Positions 1 to 9,309 of a stretch of 64,000 nt of DNA are shown here, piece after piece (position 1 is the first letter of the stretch; the number at the start of each line of letters is the position of its first letter). Under the pieces are notes generated by a model. That model was not told the DNA's origin. It saw only the letters and a list, made by a program, of their open reading frames with translations, and made no database searches. This stretch comes from Candidatus Methanoperedentaceae archaeon (GTDB lineage: Archaea; Halobacteriota; Methanosarcinia; Methanosarcinales; Methanoperedenaceae): positions 1 through 64,000 of the forward strand of contig PQAS01000057.1 of the NCBI GenBank assembly GCA_003104905.1. Direction: 5' to 3'. Position numbers and translations under genes: made by a program.

Positions 1-2703
1 GGGAATTTTAACGGTACAAGCTGGATTAGAATACTAAAAATTATTTCAATAATCTTTTTGGTATTTCTTTTATCGGCAAATATCGGGGCTGCTTTAACAG
101 GGTGGAACGAAAGAAATTATTTATATAAAAACGAGCAAAGCATAACAACAAACCGAACCCAATACTTTCTAACTTTTCATTTAGGAACCGGGACAAATAA
201 TGCCACCGACTTATACTGCAATAATCATTGCCTGACTAATTTTACAGATTCATTATTTGTGGCAAATGATAACACCATATTAAATTTTTATATTATTAAT
301 AATTCTACAGGGGAAGCACATATTAATATTACCGAAAATGGGACAATTTCACGGTATTATGGATATTCAGGAGCAACAAATTTAAGAAATGCAAATAATA
401 CATTTCCATTTGGTTATTATAACTTTGAGAATACAACAAACGGATTTAGTGGAGGAAGTACAAGTACAACTCAGAAATATGATGGTAGTTATTCATTATC
501 ACTTGCAGCAGGTTCAAATCAAAAAGTAATTAACTCATCAAGTTTTCCGTATTCACATACACAATTTGTTTATATTTCATCAACAACACAACAAGATAGG
601 ATATACTATCAAAAAAATGCAAGTAATGTTCTAGAAATAGGCATGTCATATTGTGCTGCTGGTTTTTGGTGCTATTCACCTAATGGAGTAGCTTGGAATC
701 AATTAACAACAGCAACCGATTTAACTACTGGATGGCACAAAGTGGAAATTATTATTAATTCAAATAACACATGGAATATTTTCATTGATAATATTGAAAA
801 AGGTACTGGATTATCATTTTTTGCTAATGCAGGAACTGCTAACACTATAAATTATGTTAAAGATGACGCAAATGCTATTTATATAGATAGTCTTTTTATG
901 CGGGAAAATAGGAGCATTCAAGAATCATTATTTACCGGGACAACTGCAGAAATTCAACAGCCCGTTTTTATAAACATAAGTGCTAGCGGTACGGTACAAT
1001 ATTCTAATGATTCAGAAGTTTCAACCTATACAACTACGACAGATCTGCAAAAACGGATAAATGTTAATCAGAATTATTCGGGCAGTTGGCGCATTTCTTA
1101 CGATCATTATAGCTATACTAGCTCAACATCTCATATTGGAGTATATAAAAACGGGGTATTATATGGAACAGCACACACATCAGACGAATATCCATTGGGC
1201 TGGAATACTATATCGGAAGATTTTACGAACATAACAATTATTAAAGACGATATAATAGACGTTTACACATGGCATTCCGGATTCGCCAATTCAATGCGAG
1301 TAAGGAATTTTAGAATATTATTCGATATAGACCCAATACCATTAACATTATTAACACCTTTTAATGGATCCACAACATCAAACCCCACAACTTTAACATG
1401 GAAACAATGGAACACAACAAATCCTCATACTTATCAAGTATCTACAGATTCAAGTTTTATAAACCTGATAGAATCAGGAAAAGCAACAAGCACAACTCCT
1501 CTGTATAGTACAACATTATCTACATTGGATCCAGGTGAATATTATTGGAGAGTAAAAAACAATACGGGGGCATACTCTGATTATTTTCAATTCAATATAT
1601 CAGAACCGCCCACAATCCCAGGCCAATTGAATATAACTGCCTTTGATGAAATAACAGGGGACAGACTTACAACATTTAGCGCCCAGGTTATTAATTCAAC
1701 ATCACTCATTAATAAATCAACAACTACAGGATGGGTAAATTATTCAAGTTCGGAAGTATCATCAGGGGAATATCTAATAAGAATTGTCCCGAATTCTTCT
1801 TATGCTTCAAGATCCGTTCTGGCAAATAGTCCGGGAAACGTAACTCTTTATTTGCCTTCAACATCAAATACAATAGACACTATTGCTTTTTATCTTTTAG
1901 ATTATACAAATAAATATCCCTGGGATTCTTCTTATTTATCGGTAATAAAAAATAGTAGCGTTATGCATAGCGCTTATTTTGATGCTGATGCAAAAGTTGC
2001 AGTGTATCTTATCCGTGGAGAAAGTTATGGGGTAAGTGTTACGAAAGGGAATAATATCCAGAACTGGGGGAACTATATAAGCACAGCCAGCGGCAACGTT
2101 GAAGTCGTTATCATGGATATCGGGGTAAATTCTACATTAAGAAATCCCTTTGTTTATAACGTAACATGGAACAGTAGCGACATAATATTGCAATGGGCCG
2201 ATTCCTACAACGTCATGTCGAACATAAATTATTCTATTTTCAAAGGAACTCAAAAAACTCTGGTGCATCAATTAATTACATCTGTCAGTCATGGTTCCAG
2301 TGATTACATAGTGACGAATACGAGTGATGTCTATTATGTGTCCGTCAGTGGTTTAACCACAAACGGATATAGAAATCAATCTTATGTCATTGATTACAGG
2401 GCAGGATCCTCAGCCACGGATGGGGAAAGTTCAGACCTTTATACGTGGTCATACGGATCAGTGACAATACCTGCCTGGGTTAAAAATGCATTTGCAGTCC
2501 TGGCCCTCATGATCCTTGCTGGAAGTTTTGGGGCAATGCATCGCGGAGAAGGAGCAATAATAACAGGATTAATGTCTTTAGTCTTCTGGAAATGGTCTTG
2601 GTTAAGCGCGACTGGGGCTGGAGCTGGATTCCTGGGAGCTCTAGTTTTTTTTGCTGTCCTTTATCATCTTGATACCAAAAGAAAAGGTGGCGGTTACTTT
2701 TGA
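1..2703 (+). CDS. Large secreted/surface glycoprotein of integrated element (5' end uncertain)
   Basis: The frame is open from the window edge. The first standard start is a TTG at 58, but it falls inside a hydrophobic signal-like stretch that begins about 10 codons earlier, so translation probably starts at a non-standard codon near 28 or outside the window. The product is a roughly 880-residue extracellular protein rich in N-x-S/T sequons. Visible regions are a beta-rich LamG-like segment (about residues 115-290), a fibronectin-III-like segment near 435-510 (W..Y.VS and YYWRV motifs) and a carboxypeptidase-regulatory-like segment near 520-700. The C-terminus has about three hydrophobic helices (about 800-870) and ends in a basic KRKGGG tail. 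It overlaps the next gene by 4 nt. Together with the neighbouring membrane proteins and integrase it may be a viral spike or an element-encoded adhesin; this is inference, as I recognise no specific family. Confidence 0.6.
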   Translation, partial: GNFNGTSWIRILKIISIIFLVFLLSANIGAALTGWNERNYLYKNEQSITTNRTQYFLTFHLGTGTNNATDLYCNNHCLTNFTDSLFVANDNTILNFYIINNSTGEAHINITENGTISRYYGYSGATNLRNANNTFPFGYYNFENTTNGFSGGSTSTTQKYDGSYSLSLAAGSNQKVINSSSFPYSHTQFVYISSTTQQDRIYYQKNASNVLEIGMSYCAAGFWCYSPNGVAWNQLTTATDLTTGWHKVEIIINSNNTWNIFIDNIEKGTGLSFFANAGTANTINYVKDDANAIYIDSLFMRENRSIQESLFTGTTAEIQQPVFINISASGTVQYSNDSEVSTYTTTTDLQKRINVNQNYSGSWRISYDHYSYTSSTSHIGVYKNGVLYGTAHTSDEYPLGWNTISEDFTNITIIKDDIIDVYTWHSGFANSMRVRNFRILFDIDPIPLTLLTPFNGSTTSNPTTLTWKQWNTTNPHTYQVSTDSSFINLIESGKATSTTPLYSTTLSTLDPGEYYWRVKNNTGAYSDYFQFNISEPPTIPGQLNITAFDEITGDRLTTFSAQVINSTSLINKSTTTGWVNYSSSEVSSGEYLIRIVPNSSYASRSVLANSPGNVTLYLPSTSNTIDTIAFYLLDYTNKYPWDSSYLSVIKNSSVMHSAYFDADAKVAVYLIRGESYGVSVTKGNNIQNWGNYISTASGNVEVVIMDIGVNSTLRNPFVYNVTWNSSDIILQWADSYNVMSNINYSIFKGTQKTLVHQLITSVSHGSSDYIVTNTSDVYYVSVSGLTTNGYRNQSYVIDYRAGSSATDGESSDLYTWSYGSVTIPAWVKNAFAVLALMILAGSFGAMHRGEGAIITGLMSLVFWKWSWLSATGAGAGFLGALVFFAVLYHLDTKRKGGGYF

Positions 2704-3116
2704 AGGCTTTTGACATCGCTTTATTTATGGTATGCTTATTATTTTCGATTAACTTCTTGGCAGCAAGTGAAATCTTTGGAGATACCGGGATCTATTATGC
2801 AGATATTGCTAATACGATATGCGACGCGACATCCGGAAGTTGCCAGGGAGATCTCGGTGGTTCCGGGATAGCCCCGCAGACAGATGAGGCCCTTTCATAT
2901 CCAGAGCTGGCCATATCAGCATTCGGTTTACTTGTTAGAAGCCTGGTGGCAATTGTCCTGGTATTTGCTTATAGTACATTTCTGTTACCACTATTTTTAT
3001 CACTGTTAGGATTGCCAGCAGTAGCCACTGCGCCAATTACAATGATCGTCTGGATGTCATATATCATTGGATATGCACAATACCGGGCAAGGTCCACATT
3101 ACAGGGGACAGAATGA
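2700..3116 (+). CDS. Small membrane protein with signal-like N-terminus
   Basis: A 138-residue protein starting at a TTG that overlaps the TGA of the upstream surface protein (TTGA), which implies translational coupling. A hydrophobic N-terminus (residues 4-22) is followed by a soluble loop containing two cysteines (C.ATSGSC). Two long hydrophobic segments follow at about 75-100 and 103-130. It ends in an ATGA overlap with the next gene. Family not recognised. Its position between two surface-type proteins suggests a membrane component of the same envelope or virion-like structure. Confidence 0.6.
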   Translation: MKAFDIALFMVCLLFSINFLAASEIFGDTGIYYADIANTICDATSGSCQGDLGGSGIAPQTDEALSYPELAISAFGLLVRSLVAIVLVFAYSTFLLPLFLSLLGLPAVATAPITMIVWMSYIIGYAQYRARSTLQGTE

Positions 3117-3841
3117 ACCCGGTAAACAAATTATTCCTGGCCGGACTCATAATGGTCCTTGGATTGACTACGGTGGCCCTGGGAGCATCTCTTGACAGCC
3201 ATGGAGTAAATCCACAAAAGATCTTTAAATGCCAAACCACAAACATAAGTGCAAATTTTACCGGGGCAGTCGGAGCGGTTACGGTTTATGTAAACATCAG
3301 CGGGATAATGATAAATGGCACAGCACAGAGCGAAAATAATAATTATGCAATGATAAACGCTGGTGGTGGAACATGGGTTTATTATTACGGAAATGATCCT
3401 ACTCTATTGTGGGGAAATAAATCCGTATCATTTAAAGCAGATACCAACCCGGATGCAAATTTCACTCAGGATCATATTTTCGTTTATTCGGATGAATGTA
3501 CAGGGACAGATATTCAAAGTTATAGAAATACATCCTTTAGAGGCAATTTCGGAAATTATACCAGGACACTTTTTGACGGATCGCAGAATGTGCTGGAATT
3601 TGCAGAATCACCATTTTTAAACAAAATCGGTAGCGTGATATACCTTTTAATTATGTTCCTGATATGCGTGGTAATCTACATTAAGAATCAATCAGTTATG
3701 CAACCAATTATTATAGTCTTCATAACCGCTGCTTCTTTGATGGGAAGCAACCTGATCCCGGATCAATATAGAATATACGCATTACTCCTTACAGCAGTAG
3801 CCACAGCCGCGATATTCTGGAGGTTGGGGAAGTCTGCATGA
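3113..3841 (+). CDS. Secreted membrane-anchored protein
   Basis: A 242-residue protein with a clear N-terminal signal peptide (basic start, hydrophobic residues 7-24, ending ALGA). An ectodomain with several N-x-S/T sequons and a few cysteines follows. Three hydrophobic helices lie at the C-terminus (about 172-192, 196-215 and 219-237). Its start overlaps the previous stop (ATGA) and its own stop overlaps a 38-codon frame, so the genes form one coupled operon. Not recognised; the layout of ectodomain plus membrane anchor resembles structural proteins of archaeal membrane viruses, but that is only a suggestion. Confidence 0.6.
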   Translation: MNPVNKLFLAGLIMVLGLTTVALGASLDSHGVNPQKIFKCQTTNISANFTGAVGAVTVYVNISGIMINGTAQSENNNYAMINAGGGTWVYYYGNDPTLLWGNKSVSFKADTNPDANFTQDHIFVYSDECTGTDIQSYRNTSFRGNFGNYTRTLFDGSQNVLEFAESPFLNKIGSVIYLLIMFLICVVIYIKNQSVMQPIIIVFITAASLMGSNLIPDQYRIYALLLTAVATAAIFWRLGKSA

Positions 3842-3954
3842 AGAAGGGAGATCGGACGGAATTAAAAAGGTTATTGAAAGATGTGGATAAACAGGGTATC
3901 AATGAAATAAGCAAAGTGCTTATGCGATTCAATAGACGAAGCAAACGCAGATGA
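3838..3954 (+). CDS. Small basic protein, 38 residues
   Basis: An open frame starting with an ATG that overlaps the preceding TGA (ATGA) and ending in TGA. The product is highly charged, with a KKGDRTELKR start and a RRSKRR end. Its support is the overlap, which continues the pattern of the three genes upstream. No family is recognised. It could be a small nucleic-acid-binding or regulatory peptide. Confidence 0.4.
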   Translation: MKKGDRTELKRLLKDVDKQGINEISKVLMRFNRRSKRR

Positions 3955-4008
3955 TAATTATGTCTAGGTCTTGATCGCTGCAGATCTTGCCAGGAAGGAC
4001 AGAATAGA

Positions 4009-4038
4009 ATCTATCTAGCATCTATCTAGCATCTATGG
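4009..4038. repeat. 11-bp tandem repeat, about 2.7 copies
   Basis: The unit ATCTATCTAGC occurs twice in tandem at 4009-4030, followed by a partial third copy. It lies in the gene-free stretch between the surface-protein operon and the convergent integrase. No function is evident; the rest of 3955-4239 shows no coding frame. Confidence 0.6.
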
Positions 4039-4239
4039 ATGAAAAATTATATCAATTTGTTCATTTGGTCTTCAGCTATCGATTGAAAGAAATAACTGCA
4101 TATAATATTTCTTTTATGCAGTTTTTAAGCTTCACTTTCTTAATGTGTTTACTGAGTGAGTCAATCGGAGCATTTATAGAACGTAATAATTTTTAATATA
4201 ATATTCTTTTTTAAAAATCTGTATTGAGCATGTTCAAAC

Positions 4240-5145
4240 CTAGTCTGGAATATATTGCCTTGTTGATATTTGAGGAATACAGCGCAAATACTCAACTCTC
4301 ACGAGCTCGATATCGATGTGATTGTAAATCTGCCATGATTCCTTACGCATGCTGTCTCCGCGCAGAAACTTGATATATTGTGAATTCATGCCGGCACGAA
4401 ATAAATGGCTTGTGAACCAGTGGCGAAATGTATGAGGTGAAAGCTTTTGTTCAAGGGGGCCGTTCGGGTCATGCAGATGCAGCTTTTTTCCTAACTCTGC
4501 AAGAATCATTCCCGGAGCGTCTTTGTGTATCCTGCCTCCTTTGTTCGAGATTAAAAGATATTCTGTCTTTGCTTTTCTATTCCTCCATACTAGGTATTCT
4601 TTGAGCGCGCTTTCAAGTTCATCATCCATGAAAGCAATATAGTTTGATCGCTTCTTTTTTTCTGGAATGTGAATTGTTTTTCTATAAAAATCCAGATCTG
4701 ATTCTTTGAGATCGTGAAGTTCTCCCCTTCTGATCCCTGTCTTTGCCAAGATCATTATTATTACCTTTTTCAAGATGTGAGGCGCTGTATAGTATAATTC
4801 TTGCATTTCTATGACGCTGATCAATTGTCTTGAAGATGGATTATATTTAGTACGATCCAGATATCTTTTTCTGAAAGCTGGAACAGGATTAAGATGGATT
4901 TCATTTTCAAATACCAGGAAATCATAAAAAGAAGAAACTGCGGACATATAACCTTTCAATGTTGTAATGGCAAGATTCCGGGCCCGGAGTTTATTAAGAT
5001 AATATCTTAGATGATCGATTGTGACTTCATGTGGCCTTGGATAATAGGTAAGGAACTCCATGACATTTGATTGATATGTTTCGATAGAGTGTTTCGTCAT
5101 ACCTTTTGCTTTGCAGTCGAGTATGAATCTTTCTAAAAATTTCAT
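4240..5145 (-). CDS. Tyrosine recombinase/integrase (XerA-like)
   Basis: A 301-residue phage-type integrase. The N-terminal core-binding (SAM-like) domain covers about residues 1-90, with a T.HSIETYQSNV helix. The catalytic domain shows Arg in TGIRRGEL, the HTFRH box and a late IYNHID segment supplying the nucleophilic tyrosine. The gene begins 77 bp from the 3' end of tRNA-Glu, is transcribed away from it, and converges on the surface-protein operon. This is the classical layout of an archaeal element integrated at the 3' part of a tRNA gene. It probably integrates and excises the element occupying the left end of the window. All catalytic motifs look intact. Confidence 0.85.
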   Translation of the reverse strand: MKFLERFILDCKAKGMTKHSIETYQSNVMEFLTYYPRPHEVTIDHLRYYLNKLRARNLAITTLKGYMSAVSSFYDFLVFENEIHLNPVPAFRKRYLDRTKYNPSSRQLISVIEMQELYYTAPHILKKVIIMILAKTGIRRGELHDLKESDLDFYRKTIHIPEKKKRSNYIAFMDDELESALKEYLVWRNRKAKTEYLLISNKGGRIHKDAPGMILAELGKKLHLHDPNGPLEQKLSPHTFRHWFTSHLFRAGMNSQYIKFLRGDSMRKESWQIYNHIDIELVRVEYLRCIPQISTRQYIPD

Positions 5146-5222
5146 AGGACTGCTTGTAATTATTCACATTCTGAAAAATTTAATTGAGAAAAAGTGGGTT
5201 TATTTAACCCACAAACCGGACA

Positions 5223-5297
5223 TGCTCCGATGGGGATTTGAACCCCAGTCGTCAGAGTGAGAGTCTGACATGATTGGCCGTGCTACACTATCGGAGC
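5223..5297 (-). tRNA. tRNA-Glu (anticodon CTC)
   Basis: A complete cloverleaf is readable on the minus strand. The acceptor stem is GCTCCGA/TCGGAGC with discriminator A. The anticodon arm is TCAGA-CTCTCAC-TCTGA, giving anticodon CTC. The T arm is TGGGG-TTCAAAT-CCCCA. No CCA is encoded. The 3' end faces the integrase gene, so the attachment site of the neighbouring element is probably the 3' half of this gene; a second att copy would lie beyond the left edge of the window. Confidence 0.93.
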
Positions 5298-5469
5298 GGG
5301 ATTACCTCAAAGTAATTATGTATTAATTAAAGTTTCGTTTGCATTCAGGGAAATTATTACAAAGTTGATATTTATCACCCTTTTATTAAATATCATGATT
5401 AATAAGTATAATGATTAACCGTGATAAACTATAAGTACTTTGATATTCATACAAAGGGAAGGTGAGACC

Positions 5470-5886
5470 ATGAGTGAAATAATAAATGTGGTTTCCCGTA
5501 GCAACGGGAAAGTATCAAGAAAAAAAGTCAAAGCATCGCCGTATGAATTTACAATAGCTACCAGGGCAAAGTGGGAAATGGTAATTGCAGATGAGGATAT
5601 CCCGATAGGCGCCGGTAAGCTTGAGCGTGTCAAAGTAAAGGAAATTACGGTTCAGAAGGACATGCTTGCCATACCCTGCGCTTTCAGCCACCATCCACTT
5701 GTTTCTGTAGTTAAAGTGGCCACCAAAGAAGGTCCTGCACCTGTAGAAGTGGACCGTACCATCAACGTTGCTTATGTAATCGGACAGGAATCTGGCGAGA
5801 TCAAAAAAGGAGATCTACTGTCGGTGCTGAACCTTTATCCTATAATGTTCACACGAGAAGCGACTAAACCGGTGTGTGTTGGGTGA
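5470..5886 (+). CDS. DUF22 family archaeal protein
   Basis: A 138-residue soluble protein. I place the start at the ATG at 5470, preceded by an AAGGTGAG ribosome-binding site, rather than an upstream in-frame ATG at 5440. The core, with K.KASP.EF.IATRAKWEM.IADED followed by a K.GDLL..LN end, matches what I recall of DUF22, an archaeal family of unknown function. An A+T-rich promoter region lies upstream between it and the tRNA gene. The next gene starts 6 nt after its stop, so the two are probably co-transcribed. Confidence 0.7.
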   Translation: MSEIINVVSRSNGKVSRKKVKASPYEFTIATRAKWEMVIADEDIPIGAGKLERVKVKEITVQKDMLAIPCAFSHHPLVSVVKVATKEGPAPVEVDRTINVAYVIGQESGEIKKGDLLSVLNLYPIMFTREATKPVCVG

Positions 5887-5891
5887 TAAAA

Positions 5892-6392
5892 ATGGAAACC
5901 TGCAAAATATGCAAGGGAGACCAGGATTCAAAACATTATAAGGGTTACAATATATGTACGGAATGCGCAGACCTCATGGAAGACCTGATGGGCGAATATT
6001 TCCTGAGGACCATAAGTGACAATGCGGAAACGAAAAAAGGGTATCTGAAATACCTGGAGAATGGGAAAGAATTCATAAGCAACTATCAAAAAATTCGAAA
6101 GCATAGTAAAAGACATATAAAGCACATGGAAGAACATGTGCATGAAGAGATGAAAGGAGCACAGGGCGGAAAGCAGAGATACCTTGAAAGGCTTCTCCAG
6201 ACCATCAATTGGCTTGAACATTGTCCTGAGTTCTACAATTATTATTTCAGGGAATATTATGTATGCCCAAGTTGCGGTGCATCCATATTCGACAACTATG
6301 ATAAACAGGAAATTGGAGATTGGCTCATGATAACATGCGAAAAATGCGATACAGTTATCAAGAAGTATTTTTCGCCAAAATTCGTGAGCTGA
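5892..6392 (+). CDS. Zinc-ribbon protein, 166 residues
   Basis: The start at 5892 is chosen because a GGTGATA site precedes it and it avoids overlapping the upstream stop. Two cysteine pairs lie at the N-terminus (CKIC and CTEC, residues 4-28) and two at the C-terminus (CPSC and CEKC), so at least one zinc ribbon at each end is likely. A charged helical middle (about 50-115) separates them. No enzyme motif is seen. It is probably in one operon with the DUF22 gene; function unknown. Confidence 0.65.
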   Translation: METCKICKGDQDSKHYKGYNICTECADLMEDLMGEYFLRTISDNAETKKGYLKYLENGKEFISNYQKIRKHSKRHIKHMEEHVHEEMKGAQGGKQRYLERLLQTINWLEHCPEFYNYYFREYYVCPSCGASIFDNYDKQEIGDWLMITCEKCDTVIKKYFSPKFVS

Positions 6393-6494
6393 TATTTCTC
6401 CTCTTTTTTTGATGATGCAAATCACAAAACTTTAATATCGAAAGGGACAAACAATAAAATGCAACAAAAGATTTGATTAATGGAGGTTGAAATC

Positions 6495-6662
6495 ATGTGC
6501 AGTACATATACAGGATTCTCTATGATGCCTGCGGACCTTGAAGAGATGAAAAAAGGAAGCTCGATGTTCTGGTGCGTTTCATGCAAGAAGACCTTTCTGA
6601 AGAAAGGGGCGACAGAATGCCCGAACTGTAGCTCAAAGAATATAAAGGCAAGAGCACCCTGA
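6495..6662 (+). CDS. Small rubredoxin-like zinc-ribbon protein
   Basis: A 55-residue protein starting at the ATG at 6495. The GGAGGT site at 6482-6487 lies 7 nt upstream, which rules against the earlier in-frame ATG at 6480. The C-terminal half carries CVSC and CPNC pairs about 14 residues apart, typical of a single zinc ribbon. It resembles short stand-alone zinc ribbons of methanogens; role unknown. It converges on the radical SAM gene. Confidence 0.65.
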   Translation: MCSTYTGFSMMPADLEEMKKGSSMFWCVSCKKTFLKKGATECPNCSSKNIKARAP

Positions 6663-6715
6663 ATCCATAATTAGTTGGAGTCATATATGATCATCAGGTA
6701 TGCCAGATGATAAAT

Positions 6716-8914
6716 TTATTTTAAATATACAATATTCTTTTCTATTAAACCATTCAAAAAACTTTTGCATTTTGAGTCTGATTCAATATAAGAAAGGTTA
6801 TATTTTTCTTTGATTATTTTTATTATTTCAGAAATATTTGATTCCCCATTACTCCTGTCAAGTATATCCTTTGCAAGATTAGAAATTGTAAATACCCGGT
6901 TATTATCTATATCAAATAGGACATTCACTTTTTCCTTTTGAATAATGCCGGGAATATTTCCCGTAAGATCGGAATGGATTATCCTGGCAAGGTTGAAATT
7001 GAAAGTCCCGATAAAGATCCCTTCGTTCAGTACTGGTTTGAAATTACTCTTTTTCATCGATTTATTCCCAGCCTTCTTCTTAATCACCCGGATCAATTCA
7101 GATAAGTCCGCCACCTCATTTATGGATTTCTTATAATGGGCAATATAGAGGAAAAGGTGTTCCCTGTCAAGATTGCTCCAGATAGGCAAATCCAAATATC
7201 TTTTTGAAAGCTTATTATAGAATTCCTGAATTACACCATCTGTATCTTTTTTTGATAATCCTTCTGTTACATCACAATCATACCATAAAGAAAGGTCTAT
7301 TTCACCATCATAGTAGATTTTGGAAACATTGAACATTGAAGGATTTTCATATACTTTTGAATGTTTTGTAAGCTGGAAACTCCCAAAAGACATGGAACGA
7401 ATTATATCATTATTCTGCAAAATAAATTCCATGGTTTCTCTTGCTTCTTCATGAGTTTCGGTAGGAAACCCAAATATCAAAAACAGATGCGCCCAGATTC
7501 CTCTATCACTGCAATATTTACAGATTTTCAATACATTCTCTTTCTTTATCCCTTTGTCCATACACTTAAGGACCCTTTCGTTTGCTGACTCAAGCCCAAA
7601 ATAAAGCATCTTACACCCGGAGAGTGAGAGTTTGGAACCCAGCTCTGGAGAAAATGAAGACTCAAATCTTGAATCGGCCAACCAGGAAATAGCCATTTTA
7701 TCCTTGATTATTCTTTCTGATAATGCACTGATTATTTTTGTAGATAGACCCTCATCCTGGAAAGTGAAAAAACTTGTTTCATGTTTTTCATTTAATGACT
7801 TGATATCATTGAAGAGGAGATCAACATCCCTTGGCCTGTATTTACCGGAATAACCAAATCCGTGATCACAAAAAGTACATCGATTCCAGTAACATCCTCT
7901 TGATGAAAGAACAGGAATGACAAGCTCCGGCGACAAATACTTATCAAGCGGGAGACCATCAAAACATGGTGTGGGTAGTGAATTAATATCTTCCCCATTC
8001 GAGCTTAAACTGTTAACTATTATTTCTGAGCCTTCTATATAAATCAAATTGGGAACATCCCGGATGTCACATTCATTATTCAAATGTTTAATCAGATTCA
8101 ATAAGGGAGTTTCACCTTCATGCACTATTACGCTGTCAAACACAGTAAATAGATCTTTGTTATGACTTATTTCATTTACCAGACGCGTGAAAACACTGCC
8201 GCCTATATTTATATGTATATCCGGATTAGCTTTTTTAATAATGTTTGCAAGTGTTAATCCTGGTATCAATTGGCTTATATTGATTATTGAAATACCGACC
8301 AGTCCTGGATTGTCTTTTAATACTTCAGGAAGCGTGTATTTTTCAAAATATTCAATAAAAATATTTTCTCTTCCATCATTAATAGCTTCAATAATTGCTT
8401 TGCTTGAACGGCATGAATAACGCATATCATAAGAATGAAATGTAAGGTTGGAAGGATAATAAGCGGAAGATGCCAGTTTTAGACCAAGCTCCAGTATCTT
8501 AAATGCATTGAATAGTTTTTCTATATTGTAAAAATCCTCTTTATTCTGTATGACTTTTTTTGCCTCATCCACACACTTAATGACGCGATTTCCAAAGAGT
8601 ATGGAACTACTCAAAGCTACATATTGTTTTTGAAGTTCAGGTGACAATTCATTTTTGGATTCAAGTTCCTGAAATTTTATTTGTGCTCTATCATAATAAA
8701 CCTGAAGCCCTTTTTTGCTTAAAACATGATCATAAAAGGAAACATTGATATCGATTTGTTCAACATCACATTTATTCGCTTTCAAAAATGCAGTTAGAGA
8801 AGGAAGACTGAGATATGGTTGAGTTGGAATCCATTGTGGTGGGAATAGTAATTTTGTGAGCATAATTTTGGGTGAATATGAATATTCAGGATAAAACTGT
8901 TTCGACATTTTCAT
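6716..8914 (-). CDS. B12-binding-type radical SAM enzyme with C-terminal PqqD-like (RRE) domain
   Basis: A 732-residue protein. The N-terminal region (about 20-300) has the cobalamin-binding-like Rossmann layout, including INIGG at 236-240, but no clear DxHxxG motif. The radical SAM core begins at about 330 with C341, C346 and C349, an unusual CX4CX2C spacing, followed by later core motifs such as GLESANERVL and a GFPTET loop. The last 80 residues (about 655-732) have the PqqD / RiPP-recognition pattern: DIDNNRVFTISNLAKDIL, then NISEIIKIIKEKY and a helix that ends the protein. Such fusions act in peptide or protein modification. No obvious precursor peptide lies alongside, so the substrate is open. 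The gene stands alone, convergent with the zinc-ribbon gene. Confidence 0.8.
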   Translation of the reverse strand: MKMSKQFYPEYSYSPKIMLTKLLFPPQWIPTQPYLSLPSLTAFLKANKCDVEQIDINVSFYDHVLSKKGLQVYYDRAQIKFQELESKNELSPELQKQYVALSSSILFGNRVIKCVDEAKKVIQNKEDFYNIEKLFNAFKILELGLKLASSAYYPSNLTFHSYDMRYSCRSSKAIIEAINDGRENIFIEYFEKYTLPEVLKDNPGLVGISIINISQLIPGLTLANIIKKANPDIHINIGGSVFTRLVNEISHNKDLFTVFDSVIVHEGETPLLNLIKHLNNECDIRDVPNLIYIEGSEIIVNSLSSNGEDINSLPTPCFDGLPLDKYLSPELVIPVLSSRGCYWNRCTFCDHGFGYSGKYRPRDVDLLFNDIKSLNEKHETSFFTFQDEGLSTKIISALSERIIKDKMAISWLADSRFESSFSPELGSKLSLSGCKMLYFGLESANERVLKCMDKGIKKENVLKICKYCSDRGIWAHLFLIFGFPTETHEEARETMEFILQNNDIIRSMSFGSFQLTKHSKVYENPSMFNVSKIYYDGEIDLSLWYDCDVTEGLSKKDTDGVIQEFYNKLSKRYLDLPIWSNLDREHLFLYIAHYKKSINEVADLSELIRVIKKKAGNKSMKKSNFKPVLNEGIFIGTFNFNLARIIHSDLTGNIPGIIQKEKVNVLFDIDNNRVFTISNLAKDILDRSNGESNISEIIKIIKEKYNLSYIESDSKCKSFLNGLIEKNIVYLK

Positions 8915-8997
8915 GTTTTTCTTGAATTAATATTATTCACTATTGTTCACCACAAACTTTATTTGATTTGATAATGATTTGATGTTAAGTGATCCCC

Positions 8998-9306
8998 ATG
9001 AATGATAATGATACAAAATATATCGGTGATGAATTTATCGAGGAAGACGAAAACTCGAAAACTGAAGATGAGAAAGCATTAGAAGGACTATTTGACCTTG
9101 TCCTGCCCCCTGGAGTTCCCCAGAAAATTATTATGGAAGTCGAGGAGAAATTTAATCTAGAACTCATAACACGTAAATGTGCAATTAAAACGGTAGACGT
9201 AGAACCAGATAATCTTCTCGTATTACGAGGTGACCTTGACCTGGTAAACAAGGCACATGATTATCTTTTCGAAAAGTTAAGTGCAAAATATAATTATAAA
9301 AGATAA
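8998..9306 (+). CDS. Conserved hypothetical, 102 residues
   Basis: Translation from the ATG at 8998 follows a GTGATC region. The N-terminal third is strongly acidic (about 1-30). The remainder has an alternating beta/alpha pattern with a PPGVPQKIIMEVEEKF segment and a VLRGDLDLVNKAHDYLF end, suggesting a small single-domain alpha/beta fold, possibly KH-like. I do not recognise the family with certainty. It is divergent from the radical SAM gene and convergent with the DnaJ-type zinc-finger gene. Confidence 0.6.
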   Translation: MNDNDTKYIGDEFIEEDENSKTEDEKALEGLFDLVLPPGVPQKIIMEVEEKFNLELITRKCAIKTVDVEPDNLLVLRGDLDLVNKAHDYLFEKLSAKYNYKR

Positions 9307-9309
9307 AAT

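Noticed and set aside
1-5221. Fragment of a Borg-type extrachromosomal element
   Set aside because: No long tandem-repeat arrays are seen, and the integrase beside a tRNA gene points to an integrated element; too little of it lies in the window to say more.
5928-6425. Minus-strand frame opposite the 166-residue zinc-ribbon gene
   Set aside because: The plus-strand gene has paired cysteine motifs and a good start; the opposite frame has only low-complexity hydrophobic sequence.
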